From the NCBI GenBank assembly GCA_027492445.1, contig JAPUES010000078.1, positions 3,734 to 21,909 of the forward strand: a stretch of 18,176 nucleotides of DNA, in the 5' to 3' direction. The position numbers and the translations under genes are program-made. The notes under the pieces were generated by a model. That model had not been told where the DNA came from. It saw nothing but the letters and a program-made list of their open reading frames with translations, and did not search any database. This document shows positions 1 through 7,431 of this stretch, piece after piece. Every line of letters starts with the position of its first letter. Position 1 is the stretch's first letter. The DNA comes from Sporomusaceae bacterium (GTDB taxonomy: Bacteria; Bacillota; Negativicutes; DSM-13327).

Positions 1-105
1 TGTTAACGTTGTACCTTGTGCAAGCAGTGTTCGTCCTACTTCATTATAAATTGGTTTTCCTAATATTTCATTACCGCTTAAATTATCAAGATTTATTATT
101 CTCAC
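1..105 (-). CDS. N-terminus of HD-GYP-type signalling protein (partial)
   Basis: This is the first 35 codons of a gene that runs off the left edge of the window on the minus strand. It starts with GTG at 105-103, six bases after a GAGGTG ribosome-binding site. The visible residues (MRIINLDNLSGNEILGKPIY, followed by a segment like NEVGRTLLAQG) resemble the short N-terminal stretch that precedes the HD-GYP phosphodiesterase domain in many Firmicute c-di-GMP-related proteins. The catalytic domain lies outside the window, so this is recognition by similarity of the leader segment only. It follows the AI-2E-family gene on the same strand with a 48-base gap and could be cotranscribed with it. Confidence 0.55.
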   Translation of the reverse strand, partial: MRIINLDNLSGNEILGKPIYNEVGRTLLAQGTTLT

Positions 106-153
106 TCGCAGCACCTCAAACTTATATTAAATCCTTAACTAAAAAAATCTCAT

Positions 154-1188
154 TTATACTTTATTGAATAAATGCAGCAGCCACACCCGTCCCACAGCAA
201 CGGTTGGTACTGCAAACAACATACCCGTGACACCAAATAGATGACCAAACAGTAAAATTGTAACCATAATAAACAAAGGATGAACTTTAATTGCTTGTCC
301 TACCACTTTAGGGTATATAACATTATGATTGATTTGCAATAGCACAATATAAAATAATAATACTTGAAAAGCTAATAAAGGAGAGAAGGATAAGGCCACC
401 AAGGTGCCAGGCACTGTTGCAATCACCGAACCAATAACCGGCACAAACTCAGATAGAGCGGAAACCACTGCTAGAATATGAGCATAAGGAATACCAAAAA
501 TACTCATTCCTATAAAAACAAAAACCCCCGATACAAGCGAAATCACCATTTGTCCTCGTATATAACTCCCAAGTACAGTACTAACATCACCTAAAAACGG
601 AGTAATTCTTTGTACCTGTGTTTGCGGCAAAAAACTTGCTACACTTTCCGCAATTTTCCTACCATCCATCAATAGATAGAACGCCAAAAAAGGTACTGCA
701 ATCATTTCTGCAACACTCGAAAAAGTACGGATTAAAGGAACAATGGATTCTTTAACAATATCCACGCCAAAAACAGCAGCATCACGCAGCACCTGATTTC
801 CATAATCCATTAATTCTGGTGGTAAAGCACTCAATAACACTGTAGAATCAAAACGAAGGACAAATTCAGGAAATTCTCGCACGAAACCTGCTAAATCAGG
901 TAAAACGGTATGAACGATCATGCTGCCTAATACCAGAAAAAAGATAAAAAAAGTCGCTAACACTAAAAATACAGCTCCACCACGAGAGATAGAAGGGGTA
1001 AGCTTTGCTACCATAGGATCAAGTAAGACAAATAACAACCCGGTGATAAACAATAAAATCAACAGGGACTTGGCAAATATGTACAATACCGATACCATAA
1101 CAATAAATATAATAAAGAGTATAAATATCGGATCTTTCCATAAACTATTAGAACTTACGTTCCTTAGATTCTCGTCATCATTAACCAT
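154..1188 (-). CDS. AI-2E family transporter (UPF0118) membrane protein
   Basis: A 344-residue polytopic inner-membrane protein of the AI-2E transporter family (PF01594, which includes TqsA, YdiK and YtvI). Hydrophobic segments lie at about 20-57 (two helices), 71-95, 155-175, 205-235, 238-290 and 300-335, with a more hydrophilic central loop at about 95-150. The family signature is visible as EFVPVIGSVIATVPG, in the stretch after the fourth membrane segment. Family members have been linked to autoinducer-2 export or to ion/H+ antiport, so the substrate cannot be read from sequence. Length is normal for the family. The ATG start at 1188 follows a GAGGAG site nine bases upstream. It is divergent from the aro operon and probably cotranscribed with the HD-GYP gene fragment. 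Confidence 0.85.
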   Translation of the reverse strand: MVNDDENLRNVSSNSLWKDPIFILFIIFIVMVSVLYIFAKSLLILLFITGLLFVLLDPMVAKLTPSISRGGAVFLVLATFFIFFLVLGSMIVHTVLPDLAGFVREFPEFVLRFDSTVLLSALPPELMDYGNQVLRDAAVFGVDIVKESIVPLIRTFSSVAEMIAVPFLAFYLLMDGRKIAESVASFLPQTQVQRITPFLGDVSTVLGSYIRGQMVISLVSGVFVFIGMSIFGIPYAHILAVVSALSEFVPVIGSVIATVPGTLVALSFSPLLAFQVLLFYIVLLQINHNVIYPKVVGQAIKVHPLFIMVTILLFGHLFGVTGMLFAVPTVAVGRVWLLHLFNKV

Positions 1189-1400
1189 TCTCTATAACTC
1201 CTCTTTCTAACTATAATTGATACTAATTTCTCCATCCACATCTAATTATCCTGTATTCATCTTATTAGTTTCATTTTTATCTATTCTTGTAAGATAATCC
1301 ATTATTCGCGCTCTAATTCCACCAACTATGGACATGTGTGTTTTTTAAAAATACATCCATTAACATTCAGTATGGTTTTTGAGATTAATCAAACTATTTC

Positions 1401-1428
1401 TTGACATACTTTGTCGGTTTGTTATAAT
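1401..1428 (+). promoter_or_regulatory. Sigma-A promoter of the aro operon
   Basis: A perfect TTGACA (1401-1406) and a perfect TATAAT (1423-1428) are separated by 16 bases. The TGT just before the -10 box makes an extended -10 element. Transcription should begin near 1435, giving an untranslated leader of about 300 bases before aroF that contains a leader peptide and a terminator. This is the only strong promoter seen ahead of the five aro genes. Confidence 0.85.
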
Positions 1429-1484
1429 AGAGAGCAAATGGTTAAAAATTCATTCTACACTTATGTTCACTGGAGGATATTCTA

Positions 1485-1610
1485 ATGTTAAATCTCATGC
1501 ATAAAGTAATTGGACAACAATATTTTTACTTTTTTAGTTGGAGCTATTTTTTTAGCTTTGACTATTTTTGCTGGGAAATTTTAATAGACTATCATTCAAT
1601 GAGTAACTAG
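1485..1610 (+). CDS. Aromatic-rich leader peptide of aro attenuator (41 aa)
   Basis: A short ORF of 41 codons with ATG at 1485 and TAG at 1608, preceded by GGAGG (1472-1476) at an eight-base spacing. Fourteen of its residues are aromatic: Tyr 13, 15, 21, 27, 36; Phe 14, 16, 17, 22, 23, 25, 28; Trp 19, 30. Residues 13-30 hold 13 aromatics in 18 positions (the core reads QQYFYFFSWSYFFSFDYFCW). It sits between a strong promoter and an intrinsic terminator, ahead of the DAHP synthase gene. This is the arrangement of a leader peptide whose translation senses charged tRNA-Tyr, tRNA-Phe and tRNA-Trp, as in the enterobacterial trp and pheA leaders. The peptide itself is unlikely to have another function. 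The ORF and its composition are read directly; the regulatory role is inferred. Confidence 0.8.
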   Translation: MLNLMHKVIGQQYFYFFSWSYFFSFDYFCWEILIDYHSMSN

Positions 1611-1696
1611 ATGCGTTGGCAAGGTCAGAATAAAACTGGCAGCTACAACTTATTCGCAGGCATCTTGACAAGACTCAATGGAGTCTTATTTTTTTT
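1601..1696 (+). promoter_or_regulatory. Attenuator: antiterminator/terminator switch before aroF
   Basis: Two alternative structures can be drawn. Terminator: arm 1670-1676 (AAGACTC), loop AATG, arm 1681-1687 (GAGTCTT), then a T-rich tract to 1696. Antiterminator: AGATGC (1609-1614) pairs with GCATCT (1660-1665), and GAGT (1601-1604) pairs with ACTC (1673-1676), which takes bases from the 5' arm of the terminator. The 5' half of the antiterminator overlaps the end and stop codon of the leader ORF. A ribosome reaching the TAG would cover it and allow termination, whereas a ribosome stalled at the aromatic codons (about 1521-1574) would leave it free and allow readthrough. A small inner pairing GTCAG/CTGGC (1624-1628 with 1636-1640) is also possible. 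No T-box consensus is present. Pairings were found by eye, without energy calculation. Confidence 0.65.
1670..1696 (+). terminator. Intrinsic terminator in the aro leader
   Basis: A seven-base-pair stem with a four-base loop is followed by ATTTTTTTTATT. The stem is short and fairly weak, which fits a regulated attenuator more than a constitutive operon end. It lies between the leader peptide stop and the aroF ribosome-binding site. Confidence 0.75.
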
Positions 1697-1740
1697 ATTG
1701 TTATTCAAATGTTTTTCAAAATAAGAGGAGGTTTTTATTT

Positions 1741-2754
1741 ATGGTTATCGTACTACATCCTACTGCAACAGCAGAAAATCTTGAAGAATTAACACGGGAG
1801 TTGGAGAAAAACGACTGTAAGGTTTGCCCTACCTATGGTGAATTTCAAATTATCCTTGGCATTGTTGGCAATACACAGCAAATTGATCGCGACAGATTCT
1901 TAAATAAAAAATATGTAGAGAAAATCATCTCTGTACAACAACCTTATAAAAAAGCAAATCGCATGTTCCATCCTGAAAACACCTTGATTCAGGTCGGGGA
2001 TCAAACCATCGGCGGCAATAAGCTAACCATGATTGCTGGACCATGCTCCGTAGAAAGCGAAGAACAAATTCTGGATATTGCTAGACAAGTAAAAGCTGCT
2101 GGTGCTGGATTTTTACGGGGAGGCGCTTACAAACCTCGTACTTCCCCTTATAGCTTTCAAGGCATGGAAGAGGAAGGTCTTGAATTATTAAAGATTGCAC
2201 GAAAAGAAACTGGTTTACCCATCGTTAGCGAACTTATGTCCATTACAAAGCTTGATAAATTTGTCGAAGATGTGGATATTATTCAAATTGGGGCCCGCAA
2301 TATGCAAAACTTTGATTTACTAAAAGCCATTGGTCAAACCAATAAGCCTATCTTACTTAAACGCGGACTTAGTGCAACCTTTGAAGAATTGCTCATGTCT
2401 GCAGAATACATTATGGCTGGCGGCAACGAACAAGTCATTCTTTGCGAACGCGGCATTAGAACTTTTGAAACTTATACCCGCAACACTCTTGACCTGAGTG
2501 CCGTACTTGCTCTTAAACGGTTAAGCCATTTACCTGTTATTATCGACCCTAGTCATGCCGCCGGAAAATGGTGGATGGTAGAAGCGCTTTCCAAAGCAGC
2601 AATTGCCGTTGGTGCTGATGGACTGATTATTGAAGTGCACAATGACCCAGCCAATGCCGTTTGTGATGGCAAACAATCCATTACTCCTGAGCGTTTTACA
2701 GCTTTAATGGATCCATTGCGTTTAATTGCCCAAATTGACAATCGTACGATTTAA
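1741..2754 (+). CDS. aroF: 3-deoxy-7-phosphoheptulonate synthase (DAHP synthase, type I-beta)
   Basis: Condenses phosphoenolpyruvate and erythrose 4-phosphate, the first step of the shikimate pathway. The 337-residue protein has an N-terminal ferredoxin-like domain (about 1-70), as in Thermotoga-type enzymes where it mediates Tyr/Phe feedback inhibition, followed by the TIM-barrel synthase. Visible motifs are AGPCSVES (99-106, with the metal-binding Cys), RGGAYKPRTSPYSFQG (126-141), IGARNMQNFDLL, LLKRG, CERGIRTFE, DPSHAAG and IEVHNDP. The start at 1741 was chosen because GAGGAGG (1725-1731) lies nine bases upstream and the protein then begins like its homologues. An in-frame ATG at 1678 lies inside the terminator and is rejected. 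It is the first gene of the aro operon and the presumed target of the attenuator. Confidence 0.97.
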   Translation: MVIVLHPTATAENLEELTRELEKNDCKVCPTYGEFQIILGIVGNTQQIDRDRFLNKKYVEKIISVQQPYKKANRMFHPENTLIQVGDQTIGGNKLTMIAGPCSVESEEQILDIARQVKAAGAGFLRGGAYKPRTSPYSFQGMEEEGLELLKIARKETGLPIVSELMSITKLDKFVEDVDIIQIGARNMQNFDLLKAIGQTNKPILLKRGLSATFEELLMSAEYIMAGGNEQVILCERGIRTFETYTRNTLDLSAVLALKRLSHLPVIIDPSHAAGKWWMVEALSKAAIAVGADGLIIEVHNDPANAVCDGKQSITPERFTALMDPLRLIAQIDNRTI

Positions 2755-2790
2755 AGGTTTTCCTTTATGATAGAAAGGAGCAATTGATGC

Positions 2791-3852
2791 ATGCACATTC
2801 AATCTATAAATCTTCCTTCCAAACAATATTCTATTATGATAGAACGTGGTCTACTCCAAGATGTAGGAAAACATATTCACAGCAACTATAATAGCAAAAA
2901 AATTGCCGTAGTAACGGATACAAATGTAGATACACTCTACGGTAATATTCTTCTCGACATCCTTACCGCTCAAGGGTTTATGGTTACCAAGATTGTCATC
3001 CCCCCTGGGGAAAAAAGCAAATCCATGGCCATGTTAGAATTTTTGTATGGTCAATTCTTGGATTTTAAAATATCTCGTTCTGACCTTATTATCGCTTTTG
3101 GCGGTGGTGTGGTAGGCGACTTAGTGGGCTATGCTGCGGCTACCTACTTACGGGGAATACGGTTTATACAAATTCCAACGACACTATTAGCGCAAATTGA
3201 CAGTAGCATTGGTGGAAAAGTTGCTGTCAATCTGCCGAATGGTAAAAACTTAATCGGCACCTTTTATCATCCTGAAGCTGTGTTTATTGATCCAAATCTC
3301 CTTAACACACTTCCCCTCAGAGTCCTACGGGATGGCATTGGAGAAGTTATTAAATATTGCGGCATTAGCAAAACTAATCTTTTTGAGAAGCTAACCTCCT
3401 ATAAAAACGAAAAAGAGCTATTAGAAAATATCGAAGGAGTCATTGCCACCTGCTGTCAAATAAAACAACAAGTGGTAGAAGAAGATGAAAAAGATACAGG
3501 TGTGCGTATGACCTTAAACTTCGGTCACACCATTGGTCACGCCATTGAGAATTTTTTTAATTATGAAACATATACTCATGGGGAAGCCGTCGCAATCGGC
3601 ATGGCTCACATTACCCTTCGCAGCGAAGCCCTCGGCATTACGGCCCCGGGCACTGCCCAAGCCCTAATTACACTTATTGAAAAATATGGGCTTCCTACCA
3701 CTCCAACAGAATATAATCAACAGGCTTTATTAGAATCCATTACCTTAGACAAAAAGTCTTCTAACAATGGCCTACACATCATATTACTGTCTGAAATGGG
3801 TAAAGCACTACTTCATCGAATCAATAGCAATGAAATGCATCTATATTTATAA
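2791..3852 (+). CDS. aroB: 3-dehydroquinate synthase
   Basis: Converts DAHP to 3-dehydroquinate with NAD+ and a divalent metal, the second step of the pathway. The 353 residues match the family length. The NAD-binding GGGVVGD is at 104-110, followed by YLRGI, QIPTTLLAQIDSSIGGK (127-143) and LPNGKNLIGTFYHP. Metal-binding residues are E185 (in GEVIKYC), H246 (in NFGHTIGHAIE) and H263 (in YTHGEAVAIGM). The ATG at 2791 follows AAAGGAG (2774-2780) with a ten-base spacer; a second ATG at 2787 is out of frame. It lies 36 bases after aroF with no terminator between them, so the two are cotranscribed. Confidence 0.97.
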   Translation: MHIQSINLPSKQYSIMIERGLLQDVGKHIHSNYNSKKIAVVTDTNVDTLYGNILLDILTAQGFMVTKIVIPPGEKSKSMAMLEFLYGQFLDFKISRSDLIIAFGGGVVGDLVGYAAATYLRGIRFIQIPTTLLAQIDSSIGGKVAVNLPNGKNLIGTFYHPEAVFIDPNLLNTLPLRVLRDGIGEVIKYCGISKTNLFEKLTSYKNEKELLENIEGVIATCCQIKQQVVEEDEKDTGVRMTLNFGHTIGHAIENFFNYETYTHGEAVAIGMAHITLRSEALGITAPGTAQALITLIEKYGLPTTPTEYNQQALLESITLDKKSSNNGLHIILLSEMGKALLHRINSNEMHLYL

Positions 3853-3866
3853 TCTGGAGGTATTAT

Positions 3867-5141
3867 ATGGGCGATACAACGGTTATTCCATCAACTCTTA
3901 CTGGCGAAGTCTGTATTCCAGCTTCAAAAAGTGTTTGTCACCGGGCTGTTATTTGTGCAGGACTATCCGAAGGGACCTCTCGAATTAGCGGCATATTACT
4001 TTCTGACGATATCATTGCAACCATGCAGGCCATGGAAGCCTTAGGGGCTGTCATTCAACAAGAAGGTGATACGCTTATTATCACTGGCACGGATTGTAAA
4101 AAACCTCTTACCCACGGAATTGCTTGTAACGAATCTGGTTCCACCCTGCGTTTTCTTATTCCCCTAGGTCTTAATGACCAAAGCATGACCTTTACAGGCA
4201 AAGGTAAACTTGTTGAGCGTCCTCTTGATGACTACTTTGCTATTTTGGATGAACAAAAAATCGAATACCAAACAAACCAAGGACACCTTCCCCTCTCTGT
4301 AAAAGGACGACTAACAGCAGGACAGTTTCGGTTACGTGGTGACGTTAGTTCGCAATTTGTATCTGGACTATTATTTGCCTTACCACGCTTAGATGGTGAT
4401 TCCTCAATTATTATCACTACTGAAATGGAATCACAAGGTTATATTGATTTAACCCTTGCTATGCTCGCCCATTTCGGTATTCAAGTCATTAATAACAATT
4501 ACCGAGAATTCATCGTACCTGGCAACCAAACCTATCGTGCCACGGATTATCATGTCGAGGGCGACTATTCACAAGTTGCCTTTTGGCTAGCAGCCGGTAC
4601 AATGGGCGCTTCCATCCATTGCACAGGCTTAAACCCAGACTCTCTCCAAGGAGATAAAGTAATTCTTGATTTAATGAAAAAAATGGGTGGGAATTTAGAA
4701 GAAAAACCTAGCTCAACCTTTGCCCATCCCGCTGCAACCAAAGGCATTATTATTGATGCTTCCCAATGCCCGGATCTCGTACCGATTCTAACGGTGCTTG
4801 CTGCTGTTAGCGAAGGAACAACCCAAATTATCAATGCCGCCCGACTACGCATCAAAGAATCTGACCGTTTAAAAGCTATCGCTGAAGAGCTCAACAAATT
4901 AGGAGCTCTTGTGGAAGAGCATGAAGATTCTCTAACAATCCACGGTCGCCCTACTCTTACTGGCGGCATTGTTGACAGCTGGAAAGACCATCGAATTGCT
5001 ATGGCTTTAGCAGTTGCGTCTATTAAGTGTCAACAACCTGTCACGATTAAGCATAGTGAGTGCGTTAGCAAATCTTACCCTGATTTTTGGCGCGATTTCC
5101 AGATGTTAGGGGGAAAATTCAATGAGTGCCACGTGGGGTAA
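3867..5141 (+). CDS. aroA: 3-phosphoshikimate 1-carboxyvinyltransferase (EPSP synthase)
   Basis: Transfers the enolpyruvyl group of PEP to shikimate 3-phosphate. At 424 residues it is full length. It shows PASKSVCHRA (18-27) with the substrate-binding Lys21-Ser22 and Arg26, NESGSTLRF in place of the more usual N-GTT-R form, GDVSSQFVSGLL, VEGDYSQVAFWLAAG, DLVPILTVLAA, RIKESDRL and DHRIAMALA. The changed glycine-rich loop (GST instead of GTT) and SKS-CHRA pattern fall within the range of class II-type enzymes, though class cannot be settled by eye. A GGAGG site lies just upstream of the ATG at 3867, 14 bases after the aroB stop. Its 3' end overlaps aroC by 20 bases, which suggests translational coupling. 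Confidence 0.97.
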   Translation: MGDTTVIPSTLTGEVCIPASKSVCHRAVICAGLSEGTSRISGILLSDDIIATMQAMEALGAVIQQEGDTLIITGTDCKKPLTHGIACNESGSTLRFLIPLGLNDQSMTFTGKGKLVERPLDDYFAILDEQKIEYQTNQGHLPLSVKGRLTAGQFRLRGDVSSQFVSGLLFALPRLDGDSSIIITTEMESQGYIDLTLAMLAHFGIQVINNNYREFIVPGNQTYRATDYHVEGDYSQVAFWLAAGTMGASIHCTGLNPDSLQGDKVILDLMKKMGGNLEEKPSSTFAHPAATKGIIIDASQCPDLVPILTVLAAVSEGTTQIINAARLRIKESDRLKAIAEELNKLGALVEEHEDSLTIHGRPTLTGGIVDSWKDHRIAMALAVASIKCQQPVTIKHSECVSKSYPDFWRDFQMLGGKFNECHVG

Positions 5142-6189
5142 AAAAATTCGTTATACTATTTTTGGTGAAAGCCATGGAAAAGGCATTGGAATTACGATTG
5201 ATGGTTTACCACCAGGCTTTTCCTTAGATTTAGTAGAAATTACTAGAGAAATGGCCAGACGAGCTCCAGGGCAAAGTCAACTTGCAACGGCGCGTAATGA
5301 AAAGGATGCCTTTACGATTTATAGCGGTTTTATCAATGGTAAAACCACTGGTACCCCTTTATGTGCCATAATCGAAAACAGTGACCAGCGATCGAAAGAC
5401 TATGAAACTATGGCGCAAAAATTTCGCCCAGGCCATGCTGATTACTCTGGGTATATTAAATATAATGGTTTTAACGATATACGAGGTGGCGGTCACTTCT
5501 CTGGTAGATTAACAGCTCCTATCGTGTTTGCTGGTGCAATCGCCAAACAGCTCCTTCGCCAAGAGAACATTGTGATTGGTTCACATATCCAGGGCATTGC
5601 TGGGGTTCGAGAACCTTCTTTTGATGCGGTGACGATTGAACCTCAATTGCTAACACATCTTTCTCAGCAAGAATTCCCTACAATCGATAAGGCCCTAGGT
5701 AAAGAAATGCAAAACGCTATCCTAGCTGCAAAATCTGCTGGCGATTCTGTGGGTGGTATTATTGAAGCCGTTATCATAAATATCCCCCCTGGTCATGGGG
5801 ACCCTTTCTTTGATTCCGTAGAAAGCACCTTATCTCATCTACTATTCTCCATACCTGCCGTTAAAGGCGTGGAATTCGGCGCTGGTTTTGCCTTTGCTGA
5901 AATGAAAGGTAGTACTTCTAATGATGCCATGTATAGCCAGAATGGTAAAATTAAAACTTCTACCAATCACAATGGTGGTATTCTCGGCGGAATCACCAAT
6001 GGTATGCCCCTACTCTTTCGCGTTGCGATAAAACCAACGCCATCTATCCATTTAGAGCAGTGTACTGTAGATTCTTCTGGTGAAAATACCACCATAGTCG
6101 TTGGCGGTCGCCACGATCCCTGCATTCTTCCTCGCGCTGTGCCAGTGGTAGAAGCAGTTGCTGCCATGGCAATTTGGGATACACTATAA
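5122..6189 (+). CDS. aroC: Chorismate synthase
   Basis: Makes chorismate from EPSP, requiring reduced FMN. The 355-residue protein carries the family signatures GESHGKGIG near the N-terminus, RRAPGQSQLATAR (46-58), RPGHADYSGYIKY, GGGHFSGRLTAPIV, GVEFGAGF, NHNGGILGGITNG and GRHDPCILPRAVPVVEA. The start at 5122 overlaps the last 20 bases of aroA, with an AGGGGG site in the aroA coding region just upstream. Reading through the overlap suggests coupled translation of the last two enzymes leading to chorismate. Chorismate is the substrate of the mqnA product encoded on the opposite strand in this window. Confidence 0.97.
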   Translation: MSATWGKKIRYTIFGESHGKGIGITIDGLPPGFSLDLVEITREMARRAPGQSQLATARNEKDAFTIYSGFINGKTTGTPLCAIIENSDQRSKDYETMAQKFRPGHADYSGYIKYNGFNDIRGGGHFSGRLTAPIVFAGAIAKQLLRQENIVIGSHIQGIAGVREPSFDAVTIEPQLLTHLSQQEFPTIDKALGKEMQNAILAAKSAGDSVGGIIEAVIINIPPGHGDPFFDSVESTLSHLLFSIPAVKGVEFGAGFAFAEMKGSTSNDAMYSQNGKIKTSTNHNGGILGGITNGMPLLFRVAIKPTPSIHLEQCTVDSSGENTTIVVGGRHDPCILPRAVPVVEAVAAMAIWDTL

Positions 6190-6209
6190 GCGATACAAGA
6201 GGTGAATGA

Positions 6210-6725
6210 ATGGGTATTAGCACGAAGAATATTATCCTAATTGGTATGCCTGGTTGCGGAAAATCTTCTATTGGCGCAATGGTTAGCAAGACACTACAAA
6301 TGGATTTTTGTGATTTGGATAGCTATATCGAACAAAGAGAACAAGCAAGCATCTCTGAGCTTTTCAGTATTAGTGAAGACCATTTTCGCCATGCAGAAAG
6401 CAGGGCTGTCGCTGAAATATACCAAAAACATTCCTTGATTATCTCAACGGGTGGCGGCATTGTCACCCGTCCAGAAAATATGACTCTCCTTGGGAAAACA
6501 GGCATCATCTTTTATCTCGAACGGCCCATTGAAATGATTTTAAATACATCAGATTTAAAAACTCGCCCACTATTAGCAAAAGATAATACGCAAATTTATA
6601 CTCTTTTTGCCAATAGAAAACATTTATATGAGAAGTACTGCCACTTTCGAATTAAAAATGATCAATCTTTCCACACTGCTGTTGATCAGATCATAAACAT
6701 TGTCCGCGAATATAAAGAACCGTAG
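6210..6725 (+). CDS. aroK: Shikimate kinase
   Basis: Phosphorylates shikimate at O3 with ATP. The 171-residue P-loop kinase has Walker A GMPGCGKS (12-19), the shikimate-binding Asp in DLDSY (35-39), the Arg of HFRHAES (R60), STGGGIV (79-85) and the lid arginine in KTRPLL (R119). The ATG at 6210 follows a GAGGTG site five bases upstream. It is the last gene of the operon, 20 bases after aroC, and a strong terminator begins eight bases after its stop. Gene order places the kinase after the enzymes that act downstream of it, so the order does not follow the pathway. Confidence 0.96.
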   Translation: MGISTKNIILIGMPGCGKSSIGAMVSKTLQMDFCDLDSYIEQREQASISELFSISEDHFRHAESRAVAEIYQKHSLIISTGGGIVTRPENMTLLGKTGIIFYLERPIEMILNTSDLKTRPLLAKDNTQIYTLFANRKHLYEKYCHFRIKNDQSFHTAVDQIINIVREYKEP

Positions 6726-6732
6726 CATAAAG

Positions 6733-6776
6733 AAGGGGCTGTCCCACTAAGAAATTAGTGTGGCAGCCCCTTTTCT
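6733..6776 (+). terminator. Intrinsic terminator of the aro operon
   Basis: Arm 6735-6750 (GGGGCTGTCCCACTAA) pairs with 6755-6770 around a GAAA loop. There is one mismatch and one G-T pair, and flanking AA/TT pairs extend the stem. A TTTTCTT tract follows on the plus strand. It lies eight bases after aroK. It also lies just downstream of the oppositely oriented bacteriohemerythrin gene and may help end that transcript. Confidence 0.92.
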
Positions 6777-6813
6777 TCAAGGTTCAAGGTGATTTCTTAA
6801 ATTATCATAAGCT

Positions 6814-7194
6814 TTATTTATATTTCATATCACTCTTTATAATATGATTCAAAAACCAGTCATTAAGAAAAGGTAGCATTTGAAGGGCAAGAACAATTTG
6901 TCCATTTTCAAAACTTCTCTTAAAATCCCCCACCTTCTCTAAAAATGCTGTATGCTCTTGCTGTTGCATCACAAAATCTGGATGGTTAATTTCCCTTAGA
7001 TACTTCTCTTCACGTAAAAAGTGGGTTTGTGCATAGTCGTTTACATCATCGATTAACTCTGCTAAAGCAACTCTCTGTTGGCCTGTTTTCATTGCCTCAT
7101 GAAGAATTTTCATATTCTCTATTAACTTTTGATGATCATCATCCATACCTGCATGATTCACACTTAAACTATAATCCCAACCTTTTAATGTCAT
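6814..7194 (-). CDS. Bacteriohemerythrin, with Gln replacing one iron-ligand His
   Basis: A 126-residue cytoplasmic single-domain hemerythrin, a family that binds O2 at a non-heme di-iron site and serves in oxygen storage or sensing. Ligand spacing matches the family: H21 (DDDHQKL), H58 and E62 (HFLREE), H81 (EHTAF), H117 and D122 (NHIIKSD). The usual fifth His of the HxxxH pair, expected at position 77, is Gln (MQQQEH). That could change oxygen affinity or site stability, or may be a tolerated family variant. The start at 7194 has a GAGGAGG site upstream. It stands alone between two terminators, so it is probably a monocistronic gene. In an anaerobe it is likely a protection against oxygen. 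Confidence 0.93.
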   Translation of the reverse strand: MTLKGWDYSLSVNHAGMDDDHQKLIENMKILHEAMKTGQQRVALAELIDDVNDYAQTHFLREEKYLREINHPDFVMQQQEHTAFLEKVGDFKRSFENGQIVLALQMLPFLNDWFLNHIIKSDMKYK

Positions 7195-7371
7195 GATTGT
7201 ATCCTCCTCTTTTTATCATTAACCTTATTGTTACGAGACAGCAAATAATTACTAAATAATACACCCTTTGCAGTAATTTTCATTATTCATTCCATATATT
7301 ACATATTATATCTATAATACTTTGCAGATTCTGTCGAAGTAGGTCAGTAAGCAAACTTTTTTTATTTCACA

Positions 7372-7408
7372 AAAAACACCCTTCTTACATAGTAAGAAGG
7401 GTGTTTTT
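7372..7408 (-). terminator. Intrinsic terminator after guaA
   Basis: A perfect 17-base-pair inverted repeat (7372-7388 with 7392-7408) surrounds an ATA loop. Its outer ends are A/T tracts, so it can act on both strands. It lies 24 bases past the guaA stop and closes the mqn-guaA transcript. It also separates this transcript from the hemerythrin gene. Confidence 0.92.
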
Positions 7409-7431
7409 AACAGGCATAGCCTAGACTTTTA

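Noticed and set aside
1678..1740. Longer version of DAHP synthase starting at ATG 1678
   Set aside because: The upstream ATG lies in the loop/3' arm of the terminator, has no ribosome-binding site, and adds residues translated from the T-tract. The start at 1741 has GAGGAGG and matches the usual N-terminus.
1435..1740. T-box riboswitch in the aro leader
   Set aside because: No T-box core sequence (AGGGTGG-ACCGCG type) and no stem I motifs are visible; the aromatic leader ORF explains the terminator better.
4232..4969. Minus-strand ORFs inside aroA
   Set aside because: They are antisense shadows of a well-conserved gene, with no start signals or recognisable product.
7195..7371. Promoter of the bacteriohemerythrin gene
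   Set aside because: Several TATAAT-like strings occur on the minus strand in this AT-rich gap, but none has a well-spaced -35 partner.
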